64,000 nucleotides of DNA from contig NC_081406.1 in assembly GCF_030272615.1 (NCBI RefSeq), forward strand, positions 235,085,922 through 235,149,921, written 5' to 3'. Each line of letters begins with the position of its first letter. The stretch's first letter is position 1. Under the pieces are notes generated by a model. That model did no database searches. It was not told where the DNA came from and was given only the letters and a program-made list of their open reading frames with translations. Shown piece after piece: positions 13,728-24,608 of this stretch. Source of the stretch: Cryptomeria japonica (Eukaryota > Streptophyta > Pinopsida > Cupressales > Cupressaceae). Position numbers and translations under genes: made by a program.

Positions 13728-13788
13728 TAGGTACCTTGTTTTGTCAAAAGCATTCTCTAGCTTGGGTAGATCCTGTCAAGTGTTCACA

Positions 13789-15960
13789 ATGGCAAGAAAT
13801 GAATCTGCCTCCTCAAAAGCTCCTATGTTTGATGGTGTCAACTATGCCCTTTGGAGTAGAAGAATGGAAACCTATTTGTCCTCTTCAGGTTGTGATGTAT
13901 GGATATCGATTGTAAATGGATATACAGTTCTGAATAATCCCCCTAGTGATCTAGATGCTAAGAGGGAATATGAGAACAATGCTAAAGATAAGAATGCCAT
14001 TCTTAGTGGGTTGTCTGATAAGGAGTTTGTTAAAGTCATGCACTGCTCTTCTGCCAAGGAAACTTGGGACAAGTTGCAAAAGATACTTGAAGGCGATGAT
14101 AAAGTCAAGGAAGCCAAGTTGTAGATATTGAGAGCACATCTTGAGGGTTTGAAGATGAAAGATGAAGATAAGATAGCTGACTATCTCCAAAGGGTTAATG
14201 AAACAACAAATACCATTAGAGGGCTTTGAGAACAAGTAAAAGATGAGGTGGTAGTAAAGAAAATACTTAGATCTCTGACATCTAAGTATGATACAAAGGT
14301 CTCAGCTATAGAAGAAGTAAAAGATCTTAAAGTCTTTACAGTGGATGAGTTGTGTGGCTCCCTAACTACTTATAAAATGAGGAATATCGGTACTAATGCT
14401 GTGAAGAAAGAAGTTGCATTCAAGACATGAAGAAAAGGAAAAGAAGAATCTACTCATGACACAACCACTGAAGACTCTAATGACATCATGGAAAACTTTG
14501 TCAAAAGACTCAAGATAGGTTCAGGAAAATATAAAGGCAAGTTGCCTTTGAAATGTTTCAATTGTGGAAAGATTGGACATTTTGCTGCTGAATGTCCTTA
14601 TGGTGATAAGAATGAAGATGATTAATCAATTGGTAGCAGATCATATAGTAAAGATAGGAAGAAAAATGTCTACTGGGATGGTAGAAAAGGCTACCAAAAG
14701 CAGAGTAGTCTTTACACACATGAAGATGATACCATGGATGATGAAAGCGCCTCAGATGATGTTAGAGCAAACCTTTTTATGGCTCAAGAGGTACTGGTAA
14801 CTAAAAAAGTAGAAGAGGAAGAGAAAGAAGGAGAAGCAAACCTTGAAGCATAACTCATTAGTGCCTTAGATAAGGTAAAGAAAACAAGAAGAGACTTAAA
14901 GAAGGTAGAAAGGGCTATAGCTAAAGAACAAGAATTGTTGGAGCAATCTCTTGAAGAGTCCAAGAGAATAATCGTAGATCTAAAACTATAGTTGGGAGAG
15001 GCCAAGAGGATGTGTAAAGTCACTAGTACCGGTCTGAGTGAAAAGGGAAAGGAACATCAGAATCTGGAAGCAAAAATAGTAAACTCTGGAAAGACTTAGA
15101 GAAAAGTCAGGAAGAAATAAAAGTGAAGCAAATTTGAAGGTAGCACTGAAGCCTTGGACAAGATGCTGAGAAAACAAAAGCAATCCAAAGATACCAGTGG
15201 CTTAGGTTTTCAAGAAGGTCAAATTTCAAACAACAAAGACACATCTGATAAGGAGATAAAATTCACTTCTTCAAATAAGGGTAAAGAGAAGAAGACATTC
15301 ACGTTAGGAAAGGATACCGACAAGAATACATATGCAAATGTTTCTAGAAACCGCCACACAAACCGGTACACTCAATCAATGAACCAGAGACCACACTCAA
15401 TGCACCAACATGTAGATCCAAGGAGAAATGCAAGTATTGATCATGAATGATTCACAAGGGTTAGCAACATGAAAAGAAGACCCCCAGTGAGGCAACCATT
15501 TGCAAATTCAAGACAACTTGACTGGTACGTTCCAAATTTTCATGACTATTGTCACTGGTGTAATAAGTTTGGTCATAGAATGGTAGATTGTAGGAAAATG
15601 AATGTCAACCCTAGTTTTGAGAATAGAAACTCATCTTCTTCATTACAAAGTACAAATTTCATATGTTATAATTGCAATGAGTTTGGTCACAAGAGTTATG
15701 AATGTAGCAGTAATATGCAAATGTCCTACAGGAATGCATTGAGTACATCTTAAAGTGATAATATGAAGTGTTATAAGTGTCAAAATTTTGGTCACATAGC
15801 AAGGTATTGTCAGATGAGAACAAACAAGCAAAAGAGAATTGTATTGGATGAGAATTTGGAAACAAAACCAGAACACAAAGTGATAGAAGAGGAAAAGAAA
15901 GAAGAGAAATTGGTTTGGGTAGAGAAGGAGAAAAACAAGATAGAGTCCAACCTAATTGTA
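13789..15960 (+). pseudogene. gag: Element C gag: UBN2-type copia Gag with coiled coil and four zinc knuckles
   Basis: ATG 13789 opens a frame typical of copia Gag (MARNESASSKAPMFDGVNYA), with the NYALWSRRMETYL segment and the later KETWDKLQKILEGDDKVKEAKL-like stretch of the UBN2 family. A first CCHC knuckle (CFNCGKIGHFAAEC) lies near 14,554. A charged coiled coil follows (about 14,780-15,180), then a linker with SGLGFQEGQ, then three more knuckles near 15,550, 15,663 and 15,769 (CHWCNKFGHRMVDC, CYNCNEFGHKSYEC, CYKCQNFGHIARYC). All lie in one reading frame broken only by stops (TAG, TGA, TAA). Gag forms the cytoplasmic particle and binds the RNA. The rear half resembles ORF1 of elements A, B and D. 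Confidence 0.85.
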
Positions 15961-18273
15961 CAGACTACTCTACATGTTGAGAGAAGGAATTTATGGGTAT
16001 TTTATAGTGGTTTCTCAAATCATATGACCGAAGATAAGAAAAAATTCATCAAGCTAGATGATTGGAATGGTGGTTCAGTCTATTTTGGTGATAACTCCTC
16101 CATCAAGATCAAAGGTTGGGGTACACTGAATTTTGATGGAAATATCAAGGCTCATGATGTGTACTATGTGGAAGGTTTGAATCATAACCTAATGAGTGTA
16201 AGTTAGATGTGTGACAAAGGGTACAAGTTCTCATTTAACTCTATCGGTTGCTAGATAAGGAAGCTGAGTACTAGCTAGGTTGTAGCAGAAGGAAAGAGAA
16301 TAGAAGGTAATGTCTACAATATGAAGAAATTCTATGAGTCTCAATGCATGATGGGACATGTTGATGAAAGCTGGTTTTGGCACCAGAAACTAGGCCATGT
16401 GAATTCTGACAATTTGGTTAAGATAAGCAAGAACCGATATGTGAGAAACATACCTTAGATCATAAAACTGGCAAGCACATTATGTGATGAATGTGTAAGA
16501 GACAAGAAAGTAAAGGCCAACTTTAAAACAAAACAATATAACACCTCAAGAACTTTGGAGTTGATAAATATAGACTTATGTGGGCCAAAAAGGACAAGAG
16601 AATTGGTCGGAGAAAGATATTTCATGTTGTTCATAGATGATTACTCAAGAATGACCTGGGTAACCTTCCTACATGACAAGTCACAAGAATTTTAGAGAAT
16701 CAAAATTTTTCAAGAAGGTGGTGGAAAATGAAAGTGGACACCGATTAAAATGTTTAAGATCTGACTGAGGTGGAGAATTTTCTTCCAATGAATTTGTTGA
16801 CTACTGTGAGAAACATGCAATTCGAAGATAGTATATAGCTACAAGGACAACTCAATAATATGGGGTGGTAGAGAGGAAAAATAGGACAGTGAAGGAGATG
16901 GCTAGGACTATGTTGAATGAGGCCAACATATTGGATATATACTAGAAGGAAGTAGTTCATACTGCTATCTACACTTTAAACCAGGTACAGTTAAGAGTGA
17001 ATAGTAGAATGAGTCCTTATGAGTTATGGAATGAAAGGAAACCATCACTCAAGCACTTTAGAGTGTTGGGAAGTAAGTGCTTCATCAAGAGAGATGCTGA
17101 TGGATTAGGAAGTTTTGATTCCCAAAGTGATGAAGGAATCTTATTGGGATAATCAACCAATAGTAAAGCCTACAAATGTTTTAAGACAACAGGTTGAGAA
17201 GGGTGATTGAGAGTCTAAATGTGAGAATAGATGAAGACTCACATAGAGGAAAATATACACTAGCACCTTACATTGATGATTCAAATGTTGAAAATGAAGA
17301 ACAATCTAACAATGGACTCGTATGTTGATATTATCTTTGGTGGAGACAAGGACATCATGTGCAAAGAATTTGCAGATCAGATGAAGACAGAGTTTGAGAT
17401 GTCTATGTTGGGTGAGTTATCCTATTTTCTTGGTTTGAAAATCTCATAGAAGGAGAAAGGATTTTTCATCTCCAAACCAAGTATGTGAAAGACATGCTGA
17501 AGAAATTTAAAATGGAGGATAGTAAATCGGTAAGTACTCCCATGGGTACTGGGTGTAAGTTGAGAAAACTAGATGAATCACTGGAAGTTGAGAAAACATT
17601 GTATAGGTCTATGATCAGTAGTCTGTTATATTTAACAACATATAGACTGGACATTGTACAAGTTATTTGCATGGTAGCAAGATTCCATGCTACTCCTAAA
17701 CAGTCTCACGTGAATGCAGTCAAGAGAATCTTAAGGTATGTGCAAGGAACTACTAGTTATGGCCTGTGGTATCCAAAGAAAGGAGACTTTGCTTTGCAGG
17801 CTTATACTCATGCAGATTGGGAAGGAAGTATATATGACCAAAAAAGTACAAGTGGAGGTGCTTTCTGCTTAGGAGACCAGTTAGTATCATTGCACAATAA
17901 GAAGCAAGATTTAGTTTCACTATCTACTGTTGAGGTAGAGTGCATAGCAGCTGCCACATGTTGTTCATAGGTTTTATGGATGAAGCAGAAACTAAAAGAT
18001 ATACAAGTGGAGATACCAGAACCCATTCCAATCTAGTGTGATAACTCAAGTGAAATCAACATCTCTAAGAATCCAGTAATGCACTCAGGAACAAAACACA
18101 TTGAAATCAAGTATCACTTCTTGAGAGAGAAGGTAGCAGACAAGGAGGTCACAGTTGAATATGTTCCAACTGATGAGCAGATTGCTGACATATTTACCAA
18201 GCCACTTTCCTTGGGTCCATTTGAGTATTTGAGACAAAAGATGGGAGTTGTCCCACCATCTTGCAGTACTTGA
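15961..18273 (+). pseudogene. pol: Element C pol: protease, integrase, partial RT, RNase H (defective)
   Basis: This continues from gag as a copia polyprotein. Protease: WVFYSGFSNHMT near 15,994; copia proteases have Asp-Ser-Gly here and the Asp is now Tyr. Integrase: HQKLGH and CDEC of the zinc-binding region, then Asp in LINIDLCGP, Asp in the LRSD segment and Glu in YGVVERKNRT, so the DDE residues survive despite stops and frameshifts. Reverse transcriptase: most of the fingers and palm is missing (join near 17,290-17,320), and the YVDD box reads YVDIIFGG, one Asp codon lost. The thumb region, with SMISSLLYL and RILRYVQGTTSYGL, remains. RNase H: HADWEGS, STVEVECIAA, CDNSS, HIEIKYHFLRE. It ends at the TGA after PPSCST. 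Confidence 0.85.
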
Positions 18274-18295
18274 ATGCATAGGAGATTGCATGATT

Positions 18296-18491
18296 CAAGG
18301 GGAGTCAACCATTGCTACTATCTTATGACTCTTGAATCTTGAAGCATGGACATAGGGGGAGAGTGTGTCTTAACTGGATGCAGTCAAGGGAGAGATTAAT
18401 GGTGTCAGATTAAGGTTCCCTTTTCCATTTTTGTAAAAGGGGGAGAGAAACTAGAAAAGAAGATGTTGACATCAATGCCAAAGGGGGAGAT
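18296..18491 (+). promoter_or_regulatory. Element C polypurine boxes, last one the plus-strand primer
   Basis: AGGGGGAG-type boxes occur near 18,354, 18,435 and 18,480, with a weaker AAGGGGAG near 18,296. The last (AAAGGGGGAGAT, 18,480-18,491) abuts the 3' LTR and is the likely polypurine tract for plus-strand priming. Confidence 0.75.
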
Positions 18492-20256
18492 TGTTGGCAT
18501 TGAGTTGTCATTGATGTCAATTGGTATTGCAGGAAGGCTATCGGTAGAGGTATTTCATCCAATATGAAGAAGAGTGTACCAATATGGTGAAAGAAAATTA
18601 AGGTATTGAGTAGATTAACATGAAGGCTTGTCAACCGGTACGGTAAAAGACAAGTTGTTGTTGAGACTTTCACTGACTTCACCGGTATAAGGTGAGATAC
18701 ATGTGTATGTGGGCATGTTGAGTGATAACCAGTAGAGATTAAATTGGTCTAGTGTTTGGATACATGTTTATGATGAAGACGTAGAATGTTAAAGTAATCA
18801 CAAACCACCAGAGGTGAATATGTGCTACCGGTGTAGTGTGCACTACCGATTAAGCATGAGAAGAAGGTCTCACTGGTAAAGGCCTATACCGGTATGAGTT
18901 TTCTAAAGGTTTCTATGAAAACTAACTGTGTGTTGGTGAGCTAAGTGTATGACTGTTGTCATGCCATGTGGAGCTGAGGTGGCAAACATGCAAAGGTCGA
19001 TGAAGCCTCCATCAACATGGTTGTTGAAACTGCTAGTTGACATTAATGAAACAACCAAAACTCACGGGATTGTAACTGACTGATGTGGCTCAAGGAAGGA
19101 AGAATAACAGATGAAGATCAAGGAGTAGTTGGTGCCTAGATCGAAGCAAAGGAATTAGATTGCAAGAAGATCTTGAGAAGCAAATAACTGAGCTTTTTAT
19201 GAGCCAGCAGATTTCAAGGTAGAAAATCATGTACGAGAGTGATATCTTTAGAAAGTATACATTGGATAATGGAAAATGTGTAAAGATGCATTCCTTGAGT
19301 ACATATGATCAACCCAAGATAGACTGGATTGGATCTCATTCAGATTGTGTCAGGTAAAGGAAACCCTAACCACCCCAAGTTTGAATTTATTATTGGCGGG
19401 ATAGCTGAAGTTTAAATATGATGACTTGAGACTGTGATCACTACTACTGCAGAGTGAAGAAAAGTATAAAATTGTTGTCCGAGAGCCAAAGAGATAAACA
19501 CTTCAAGTGTTTATGAGAGAAGATCTGACTAATAAGGAGAAGCACAGTAAATTGGTGTAAGCAACAACCGATGGAGTGTGCATTGAGCACAGAGGGGACA
19601 AACTGACAAAAGTTGTGCTTGATTAAGAGTGATAAAGTGTGAGTTGAAGGTAAAAAGACCTTGTGAGAGGAGACTTAGAAAAGTGATCAACAAAGTCAAG
19701 TTGCAGAGTGAGTGGAGAGTATACAGATCGGTAAGGTTGAAACCGCCAGAGGAGTATATTGTAAGGTTGCAAAACTTGACTTGCAATAGTGATTTCATTT
19801 GTGTATATGAGATTTATACAGTTTTCACTAAGTTACATCTTAGTGCATTGGTTGTAGCTCCTTTAGGTTATAGCCTATAAATTGTGCAGGGGTTCGTGCT
19901 CCTTTGAGTTGGTGCTCCTTTGAGTTGGTGCTCATAAATCAGGGGTTGGTGCTCCTTAGGTTGGTGCCCTAAATATTGTAATCAGAGTTTTATTGTGTAG
20001 AAGATCTCCAACAGCTATTCTCACCAAGGTTTTTCCCACTTTGGGTTTTCCTCGTATATATCTGGTGTTGTGTGTTGCATCTTTATGCATGTAGTATATT
20101 AATGTTCTAGAAAATCCTTTCAAACACCTTGTTAGCACTGTTTGAGCTACCAATTGGCACTTAGTTTGTTTTATACATTACCGATATCTTCTTGTTGAAG
20201 AAAAAGAGTTTAAATCACTGATTCACCCACCTCTTAGTGATCCATTGTGTCCAATA
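18492..20256 (+). repeat. Element C 3' LTR (full length, 1,765 bp)
   Basis: It starts TGTTGGCATT and ends CCAATA (probably once CCAACA). The U3 part holds several ACCGGT palindromes (near 18,634, 18,680, 18,826 and 18,888). A TATA-like CCTATAAATTG lies near 19,874. A 16-bp unit is duplicated at 19,899-19,930 but single in the 5' LTR. The C-rich block near the 3' end matches those of A, B and D. Confidence 0.88.
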
Positions 20257-20930
20257 GAAACATCTGGTAGATCAACCAAATGTAACTCTTGATGTCAAGA
20301 TCATTGAGAATCCTCCAGTGGAAGGGAATATTGGAGAAATTCTTCAGGTTCCAAGGGATGATAAAACACCAACTAGTGATACTAGTGCATAGGATAAAGA
20401 GGAAGATATAGAGAAAGGGGAACTGGAGAAGACAATGTTGCAGGATAAGGGAAAAGAGGTGGATAAAGGAAAGAAAATTGTTGATACTCCAACTATTGAC
20501 ACTTCAAAGGACAAAGGGAAAAATTTCCTACCTCATATTTCAATTAATCTTGATGGCCTTTTAGATATTGGGTAGATGTCTCCAACTGAAAAGCTAATCA
20601 TTGCAGCAATAGTTTAGGCCCAAGCCAACCAAGACCTAGTTAAAGCAGAAAGTGAAGATAAAAAGCTTATTCAGATGTTTATTGATTTTTCGGAAAAGGT
20701 GGTACCAGACTTGCAACTAGATGCCAATTCTAACCCCTTTGGTAAATTATTGTAGTTGATTAATAATGTAAATACCAATTTTGAATCATTGGATAAGTCT
20801 ACCACCAAGCGGGTATTAGATAAATTTAAGGAGGTTCGTATGCAGACATTTCAGAAGATGATAGGGTGATAGAGTGAGATTAAACAAAGGTCTCCAAACT
20901 ATCTCAAAGGCATTAACTGAAGGTGATAAC
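20257..20930 (+). pseudogene. Element A ORF2, middle part
   Basis: Element A resumes after C. One frame reads with scattered stops through an acidic, lysine-rich stretch (DKEEDIEKGELEKTMLQDKG) and a segment with HISINLDGLLDIG and MSPTEKLIIAAIV, to SKALTEGDN just before the gypsy solo LTR. The linker-like composition and position match the middle of ORF2 in D. Some residues between 12,763 and 20,257 appear to have been lost with the left end of C. Confidence 0.6.
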
Positions 20931-22122
20931 TGTAGTGTCATAAAATTGCAACCCTAGAAATTTTAACCACATTTGAGGTCCTCAACTTGGTGACAACATC
21001 TTCCTTCACAACTGGGACTTCTCTCTGCATTTTCACCTAAAACCTCTCCTTGTTTAAGCCATGAGATGGCCTCAGGACCCTATCTGGACCCCAAGATAGG
21101 GAAGGATAGGGGCGTGGCACCCTTCTCCCCCCGAGGATAGGGGCATGGCACCCCTGTCGCCCCCTCTTAGAGTGGCCCCAAGATAGGTCCCTCCGGTCCT
21201 ATCTGCATTTTGAGATTCCAAATCTTCTCAATGTCGACCTTTCATGAGATGAATTAATTCTCAGAGGCATGTATAAAAGGGAGTTGTTCTTCTCATTTTC
21301 ATAAAGAAGAGACAAAAGGGGAAATATACATGAAATACACGATAGATGAATTTCAAGCATTCAAGTCTTCAAGCATCCATCAAGTCTTATTCTTCATGTG
21401 TCTTCTTTATTCATACATTAGACCAACATTTACAACATTCATTTGAAATAATATGCATGTTTTAGGTTTTTGTCATGTTACATACCATTTCATGCAACAT
21501 TTATGATTACATTTAGGAAGAAAAGCAACCATCATCAACAAATTGTAGATCTACAAGGTATACATTTCCATTGTTTACATTCAAGCATTTGCAATTACTT
21601 TCTTTCAAGGTTGATTCCTCAACCGGGGTTTGACTTAGGAAAACCCCTATCCACAACCCCTCTTCCCCTCTTTTCTGTGTGTAGGTTATAGGTGTGCATC
21701 TATATTTTCAGATATGGACTTCATTCAGAGAGGCGAAAGAACCCTTTTCAGAGGACCATGGACACTTTCAGCACGGTCGTGGCAACTTTTCTTCAAATTC
21801 TCAGGGTAGGTCCGCATCAGTCTAAATATCTCATATCCAAAGTTACAGTGTAATCCCAAATTGGTAGCTCCCCATTTCACTCATTTTATCTCTCTTTTCT
21901 ACATTGTCAACAAGTCAACTTTATCAGTTACAAAAGAGGGTAAATCACACTTCAACCCTTGCAATCCACTTGGAATTCACATCTTTTTTTCCCTTGGATT
22001 TGGATCTAGTGGATTCAAGCCCCTCTTTTGAATGTAAATTTCCTCCAAGAAAAAATCATCCTAGTGGTTTCCTTTCTCTCTCCTAAGTGGGGAGTCACTA
22101 GGATCCAATTTTCCACTTTATA
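20931..22122 (+). repeat. Gypsy-type solo LTR inside element A
   Basis: This 1,192-bp segment starts TGTAGTGTCATAAAATTGC and ends near TTCCACTTTATA. It aligns over its length with the LTR of element F2 (46,282-47,457): shared start, GGCAAGACTAGGGTGTGGCA-like block, the GGGTTTTGTCATGTT segment, GGGTTTGACTTAGG and CAATTTTCCACTTTA at the end. A TATA box (TATAAAAGG) lies near 21,275. No internal region or second LTR is present and element A ORF2 continues on both sides, so it is a solo LTR left by recombination. The flanks ATAAC and GTAAT match at 3 of 5 bases, so the target duplication is only suggestive. Confidence 0.75.
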
Positions 22123-22559
22123 GTAATATATGTAAATCTTATCTTATTTTGCCCAAATTCACAGATGATATAGCCAAACAAATTAATATTTGTTAGAGCA
22201 ATCTAGTTGAAATATCTCATTCATTTGATTCTAATGTATCCCTAACCGACAACATAAAAGGGCAAGTAATGGCTCTAAATGTTCAAATCTCGAGCCTTAA
22301 TGTAGAAAAAGACAAAATTTTGAGGAAAGCTGGTGAAATTTGGAACCTAATTGCCCCTTGGATGGACAACATGTTGAGTAATAAAGTAGATTGTATGAAG
22401 GCTATGGAACAACAAGTTCTGACAGACCTAGAGGAAGTGGAAATACATGCCTACATTTTCAATGCATTCATCACTATTTTGGATAACTTGAATAATGGGT
22501 GGGATACCCACTTAGGATTTTTGAAGACCATTTTTGCTGAAATCTTCAACTATGTCTAA
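22123..22559 (+). pseudogene. Element A ORF2, C-terminal part
   Basis: The reading frame resumes directly after the solo LTR (KFTDDIAKQINI) and is open from 22,269 to the TAA at 22,559, ending IFAEIFNYV. The stretch is helical and rich in Leu, Glu and Asn. It occupies the same place as the C-terminal end of ORF2 in B (DFKSFFDKFYSLLS) and D (NKYKSIFDQLPPPDGN). Confidence 0.6.
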
Positions 22560-22623
22560 AATATTTGGTAGATACCCTTGTACATAAGTTTTTGGACAAC
22601 ACCCCAACTTTGGCATTACTGTC

Positions 22624-22767
22624 AAAGGGGGAGAGTAGGATTGAAAAAATGCAAGTTTTTGAGATTTTTATCTAAGGGGGAGTCTTAGATATTTTGATTT
22701 GGTATCTAGGTTGTTTCAACACTTAGTCATTTTCACAAGTGTTGCCATCAATGCCAAAGGGGAAGAT
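22624..22767 (+). promoter_or_regulatory. Element A polypurine boxes
   Basis: AAAGGGGGAGAG (22,624), AAGGGGGAG (22,674) and AAAGGGGAAGAT (22,756-22,767) are spaced 50-80 bp apart. The last abuts the 3' LTR and is the likely plus-strand primer. Confidence 0.75.
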
Positions 22768-23440
22768 TGTTGTCAATTGACACTCATCTGGTGGATATCA
22801 ATGTTTTATTAATGGTTTAGAGTTGTCATTGATGGAAACTCTTCATGAGAATCCTATCTGGTAGCTATAGTTTTCGGAGAAGTGGTTCGGTAATCGGTAA
22901 TTTGGCTCCAGTAATTCAGGTTAAGATGAGCAGTTTTTGTCTGGAATCTTTTTGATGATTGTGGTGGTTAGATTTGCACATGGGATGATAGGGATGAATT
23001 TTGGAAATCATTTTATCATATTTTGATTGATCCACATATGTTTTTCATGATCCAGTTCAAGCTGACTCATGATTACATGTTACATTACAGGACGACTTGA
23101 CAATTATTTTTTTTTTTATTGCAGATATATAGGACCAATGTAGAATATCTTTTTGGAGTGTGGTATGGACTAATATGAGAGAGTAGTCATTGAGAAAGTG
23201 TTTTGGCACAATTTCACATGTGCATTCTTGATCCAGTAGCTGACTAAGACAAAAAAATATAGCAGAGTTTTAGAGCAGATATAGTCACAGTTTTTACACT
23301 TAACCAGAACTCATTCAGGCATTGATGGATGTTATTTTGGAGTTCAATAATTGTAATTAATCATTGCAAATGATCTGTAAAGATGTGTGCCTTCCTAGAT
23401 TGTAGCCCTTATTGTAATTGAACAGTGAGCTCTAGGCAAT
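22768..23440 (+). repeat. Element A 3' LTR, left part
   Basis: It begins TGTTGTCAATTGACACTC and follows the 5' LTR of A to GAGCTCTAGGCAAT, where element B is inserted. The last five bases (GCAAT) form the left target site copy of B. Confidence 0.9.
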
Positions 23441-24544
23441 TGTTGGCATTTTTGATGATTATGTTGTGATTGTCATTGATGGACACACACTTGCATTGAG
23501 ATCACTTTTATATGTATGAGTTATGCTCAATCGGCAATTGTTCCTAACCGGTATGATGCATTATAGTCCTTAGACTATTGGTGTTTTGTAGAAAGTGTTT
23601 ACCAATTTGAAGTGGTATGTTGACCCCAAGTGGTTCGAGGATCTCAAGCAGTATGAAGGATCAAAGTGGCAGAACACATATTTCTCTGTCTTCATTGTTG
23701 TCAAACCAGCAACTAGTATTTTTTATGAACCAGTAATACTTTGTGATGAGTTACCAACCGACATTTTGTGATGAGTTACCATCCATCGATTGTTTGACGA
23801 TGCCAACACTTCAACGGTGGTTTTTATGTCATGTTACAGAATATGTCTAGATGCATTGAACCTAGGAAATTGTATTGTAATCTTATTGGACTGACATGAA
23901 ATCAGATTCCCTTATAAGGACATCATGTCTAGCATTTAAGGTTGTTGCTAGGGTTTAAGGTGGTTGATGAGTTAGAGAGAGTTTGAATGTATAGAAGACT
24001 GAAGTAATGCTGGAATGCATTAGGAACGAGCTATCAAGGAGCTAACCAAGCAATTTGTGCTATTTGCTAGATCACTCACTTGTTGATTACTCACATCTCC
24101 GACAAGTCTGAAGCCCTTAACCGGGTAGGCCCAAAAGCCTTTTGTAAATCCTCTAACAAGGTAGTTCACATCTTTGGATCTAAAATCCTCTAGCAAGGTA
24201 GTCTTTAATCGGACTTATCTCCTAACAGAGATTGAGATTCCTAACAGGATCTATTCTGGTAAAGAACATTGTATGACCTTAACCGGTTTGGTTCCTATTC
24301 TGCAGATAGTTACTTGTCAATTCCATATCACCGTGGTTTTTACCATTTGGGTTTCCACATCAAAATCTCTTGTGTTATGGTGTTTGTGCTTCTATGGGTG
24401 AATGCATTATTTTCTATTTGGTTTGCATGTGTGCTAACCAATTTGTCTGCTAAACTGTTTTACCAGTTTACTATTAGTCTAGCAAAGTGTTTAAGTATAG
24501 TGATTTTTGGCATACTAATTCACCCCCCCTCTTAGTATTCATCA
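23441..24544 (+). repeat. Element B 5' LTR
   Basis: It matches 29,807-30,911. Features are TGTTGGCA at the start, AACCGGTATGATG in U3, a TATA-like TTATAAGG near 23,911, and the C-rich TTCACCCCCCCTCTTAGT block just before the end. Confidence 0.92.
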
Positions 24545-24558
24545 ATTGGTATCATAGC
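24545..24558 (+). other. Element B primer binding site (tRNA-iMet, one mismatch)
   Basis: ATTGGTATCATAGCC-type site right after the LTR; one base differs from the TGGTATCAGAGC seen in A, C and D. Confidence 0.85.
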
Positions 24559-24608
24559 CAACCTTTCTATAAGTCTAACCACTTGGAAAGAGATATGGGG
24601 AATACACT

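Larger units (their letters stand above)
12764..20256 (+). mobile_element. Element C: Sirevirus-like Ty1/copia retrotransposon, 5' LTR truncated
   Basis: A 1,765-bp 3' LTR (18,492-20,256) and a 949-bp partial 5' LTR flank a gag-pol region in the copia order gag, protease, integrase, reverse transcriptase, RNase H. The 5' LTR lacks roughly the first 809 bp and abuts element A ORF2 directly, so a deletion removed the left end and no target duplication can be tested. Several AAGGGGGAG boxes precede the 3' LTR and the gag carries a coiled coil with a GLGF linker. Repeated polypurine boxes are a reported trait of Sireviruses, which supports that lineage. The element is dead: the protease Asp is mutated and most of reverse transcriptase is missing. 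Confidence 0.85.

Noticed and set aside
13693-13788. Upstream extension of the C gag frame
   Set aside because: It lies in the LTR end, PBS and leader; the ATG at 13,789 begins the conserved Gag start.
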